Assembly: GCA_017942035.1 (NCBI GenBank)
Contig: JAGAVG010000024.1
Span: forward strand, 1 to 52,947
From: a bacterium
GTDB lineage: Bacteria > Cyanobacteriota > Vampirovibrionia > Gastranaerophilales > Gastranaerophilaceae
Length of the DNA: 52,947 bases
Direction: 5' to 3'
A program made the translations under genes and the position numbers. Within the stretch, counting starts at the first letter, position 1. Each line of letters opens with the position of its first letter. The notes beneath the pieces were generated by a model that saw only the letters and a list, made by a program, of their open reading frames with translations, searched no databases and was not told where the DNA came from. Positions 51,969-52,947 of this stretch are shown here, piece by piece.

Positions 51969-52736
51969 TTATTTTTTCAAATAATCCATGTTGCCTTTTT
52001 CGAGAATCCAATTAGTGCAAGACCAACCAGCATCATTCAAGCTACAATTATTATTATCGTACAGCATAATACTATTTTTAGTTATGGCAAAACTAAAAAC
52101 ATCACGGCCTATCATATTAGGAGAATTTTTACCGTTAACATCTATAAAAACAATACCACAAGTATTTTCTATACCCTCATTTTGCGTTGCACAATATGCA
52201 CGGCTTGAAGATCTTAACCACATGTAAGTTCCATCATTTAAAATTAGTTTATAATAAGTATTGCTAGAATCATAATTTATCCAGTTATTGCCATTCAATA
52301 GTTTAACAGTTCCATTTTGTAAACATCCGCTAGATGTACCGCAATCTTTGGCAATTTTCAAATACGGTTTAATATAACTCATTAATTTTTCGGCACTTTT
52401 TTTTGTTTGTCCATCCGACACATCCCACTCATCTAAATAACCATGATCCTTGATTGCCATCAATTGTGCCTGTGACATGATAGAATAAAACTTCTTAACC
52501 TTGTTAACCGTAACCCGCTCCTGATGCTTTTGAATCAAAGAAGGCAGAGTCATCGCCGCAACAATACCGATTATCCCTAGAGTGATTAAGACCTCAGCCA
52601 AAGTGAAGGCATGTTTTACCCTCTCTCTTTGTGAGAGCAAAATTACTCCCTCGCCCCTTGTGGGAGAGGGTTGGGGTGAGGGGTTAACTAGCTTGCCTTC
52701 CTGACCTCTTCTCCTCTGTTCTTCAAATATATTCAT
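51969..52736 (-). CDS. Prepilin-like protein with repeat-encoded leader
   Basis: 255 residues. A 43-residue leader contains NPSPQPSPTRGEG and LSQRERVKHA, both translations of dispersed intergenic repeat types, then FTLAEVLITLGIIG. The mature part closely resembles the prepilin at 26407 (shared IQKHQERVTVNKVKKFYS, AIKDHGYLDEW, YLKIAKDCG) and has the same kind of Cys pairs and C-terminus. AAGGAGGATGAAAGG precedes ATG. A 165-bp element lies upstream. Lies just before rpsE on the same strand. Confidence 0.85.
   Translation of the reverse strand: MNIFEEQRRRGQEGKLVNPSPQPSPTRGEGVILLSQRERVKHAFTLAEVLITLGIIGIVAAMTLPSLIQKHQERVTVNKVKKFYSIMSQAQLMAIKDHGYLDEWDVSDGQTKKSAEKLMSYIKPYLKIAKDCGTSSGCLQNGTVKLLNGNNWINYDSSNTYYKLILNDGTYMWLRSSSRAYCATQNEGIENTCGIVFIDVNGKNSPNMIGRDVFSFAITKNSIMLYDNNNCSLNDAGWSCTNWILEKGNMDYLKK
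52616..52684 (-). repeat. Dispersed palindromic repeats translated as prepilin leader
   Basis: Two repeat types in tandem: the TCTCACAAAGAGAGAGGGT palindrome and a CCCTCTCCCACAAGGGG-type element with GGTTGGGGTGAGGGG. A relative of the second type is at 17760-17798. Confidence 0.8.
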
Positions 52737-52780
52737 CCTTTCATCCTCCTTTAAAGCTTAAACTACTCTTTAAATTCATG

Positions 52781-52945
52781 CACCATAATTTATATTTTGG
52801 TGCATGTAGGCCTGAAATCCACTAAAAAATACCCTTTCAAAATTCGAAAAATTATCAAAAAATGACAGAGGCCCACTTGAAAAGTGTCTAAAAATATTGT
52901 ATAATAAGGCTATAAAAAACTCGCATCAAAATATAAAATTTGGTG
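52781..52945 (-). repeat. 165-bp prepilin-upstream element, copy 3
   Basis: Same length and organisation as 26458-26622 and 27036-27200. TTGAAA 52877-52882, 17-bp spacer, TATAAT 52900-52905 points rightward, away from the prepilin. The end hairpin is present; what follows it is cut by the window edge. Confidence 0.85.
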
Positions 52946-52947
52946 CG

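Noticed and set aside
51873-52208. Plus-strand open frames over the last prepilin
   Set aside because: Antisense shadows of the prepilin at 52736.

Overview
The window looks like a chromosome segment from a non-photosynthetic relative of Cyanobacteria, most likely the gut lineage Gastranaerophilales (Melainabacteria/Vampirovibrionia). This placement is inference; no search was run. The visible reasons are: an A+T-rich sequence; an ATP synthase cluster with paired b' and b subunits in the cyanobacterial order (a-c-b'-b-delta-alpha-gamma, beta and epsilon elsewhere); no photosynthesis genes; a diderm-like protein with signal peptide and barrel-like C-terminus; a Na+-pumping oxaloacetate decarboxylase that suits a fermenter; and six prepilin genes sharing the core AFTLAEVLITLGIIG.

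Layout: 1-2.6 kb holds a prepilin cut by the window edge, aroA and a YkgJ-type cysteine-cluster protein. 2.6-4.9 kb holds small HTH regulators between two identical 68-bp repeats, a chain of hairpins and tRNA-Ser(GGA). 5-8.7 kb holds zupT, ribE-ribBA and a GNAT protein. 8.7-17.5 kb holds a lytic transglycosylase, gatD, a Y-family polymerase and a leftward run of envelope and division genes (secreted HExxH protein, TPR protein, DivIC/FtsB-like protein, outer-membrane-like protein, acyltransferase). 17.5-18.1 kb is a mosaic of dispersed palindromic repeats. 18.1-25.5 kb holds gltX, gpmI, an SNF2 helicase, a prepilin with a divergent XRE regulator, and rpsU. 25.6-28 kb is a symmetric prepilin / 165-bp element / LuxR / inverted 165-bp element / prepilin locus. 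28-38.1 kb is metabolic: leuD, a degenerate histidine phosphatase, B12-radical SAM protein, AI-2E transporter, ferredoxin, thrB, mnmD, a prepilin, an FAD oxidoreductase and an acetyltransferase. 38.2-43.5 kb is the ATP synthase operon with an intruding zinc-binding membrane protein gene. 43.6-47.6 kb is birA-oadG-oadA-oadB. 47.7-49 kb pairs a PurN-like and a PurD-like protein. 49-51.8 kb is rpsE-rpmD-rplO-secY, with a prepilin upstream instead of rplR.

How parts work together: BirA would biotinylate OadA, whose membrane partners OadB/OadG export Na+ on decarboxylating oxaloacetate, while the c subunit of the ATP synthase lacks the usual Na+ ligands and so looks proton-coupled. RibE and RibBA give two steps of flavin synthesis. 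Most prepilins sit beside a small HTH gene, suggesting local control of surface filament or secretion pseudopilin variants.

Most unusual: (1) at least seven genes have a -10-like hexamer exactly 6 nt before ATG and no room for a ribosome binding site, so they look leaderless; (2) a 165-bp element with imperfect 27-bp terminal inverted repeats lies upstream of three prepilins, carries a conserved outward promoter followed by a terminator-like hairpin, and two copies frame a LuxR gene with a perfect 64-bp inverted repeat; (3) dispersed intergenic palindromes are translated as prepilin leader peptides; (4) a 16-bp motif recurs four times inside lineage-specific insertions of two nearby genes.
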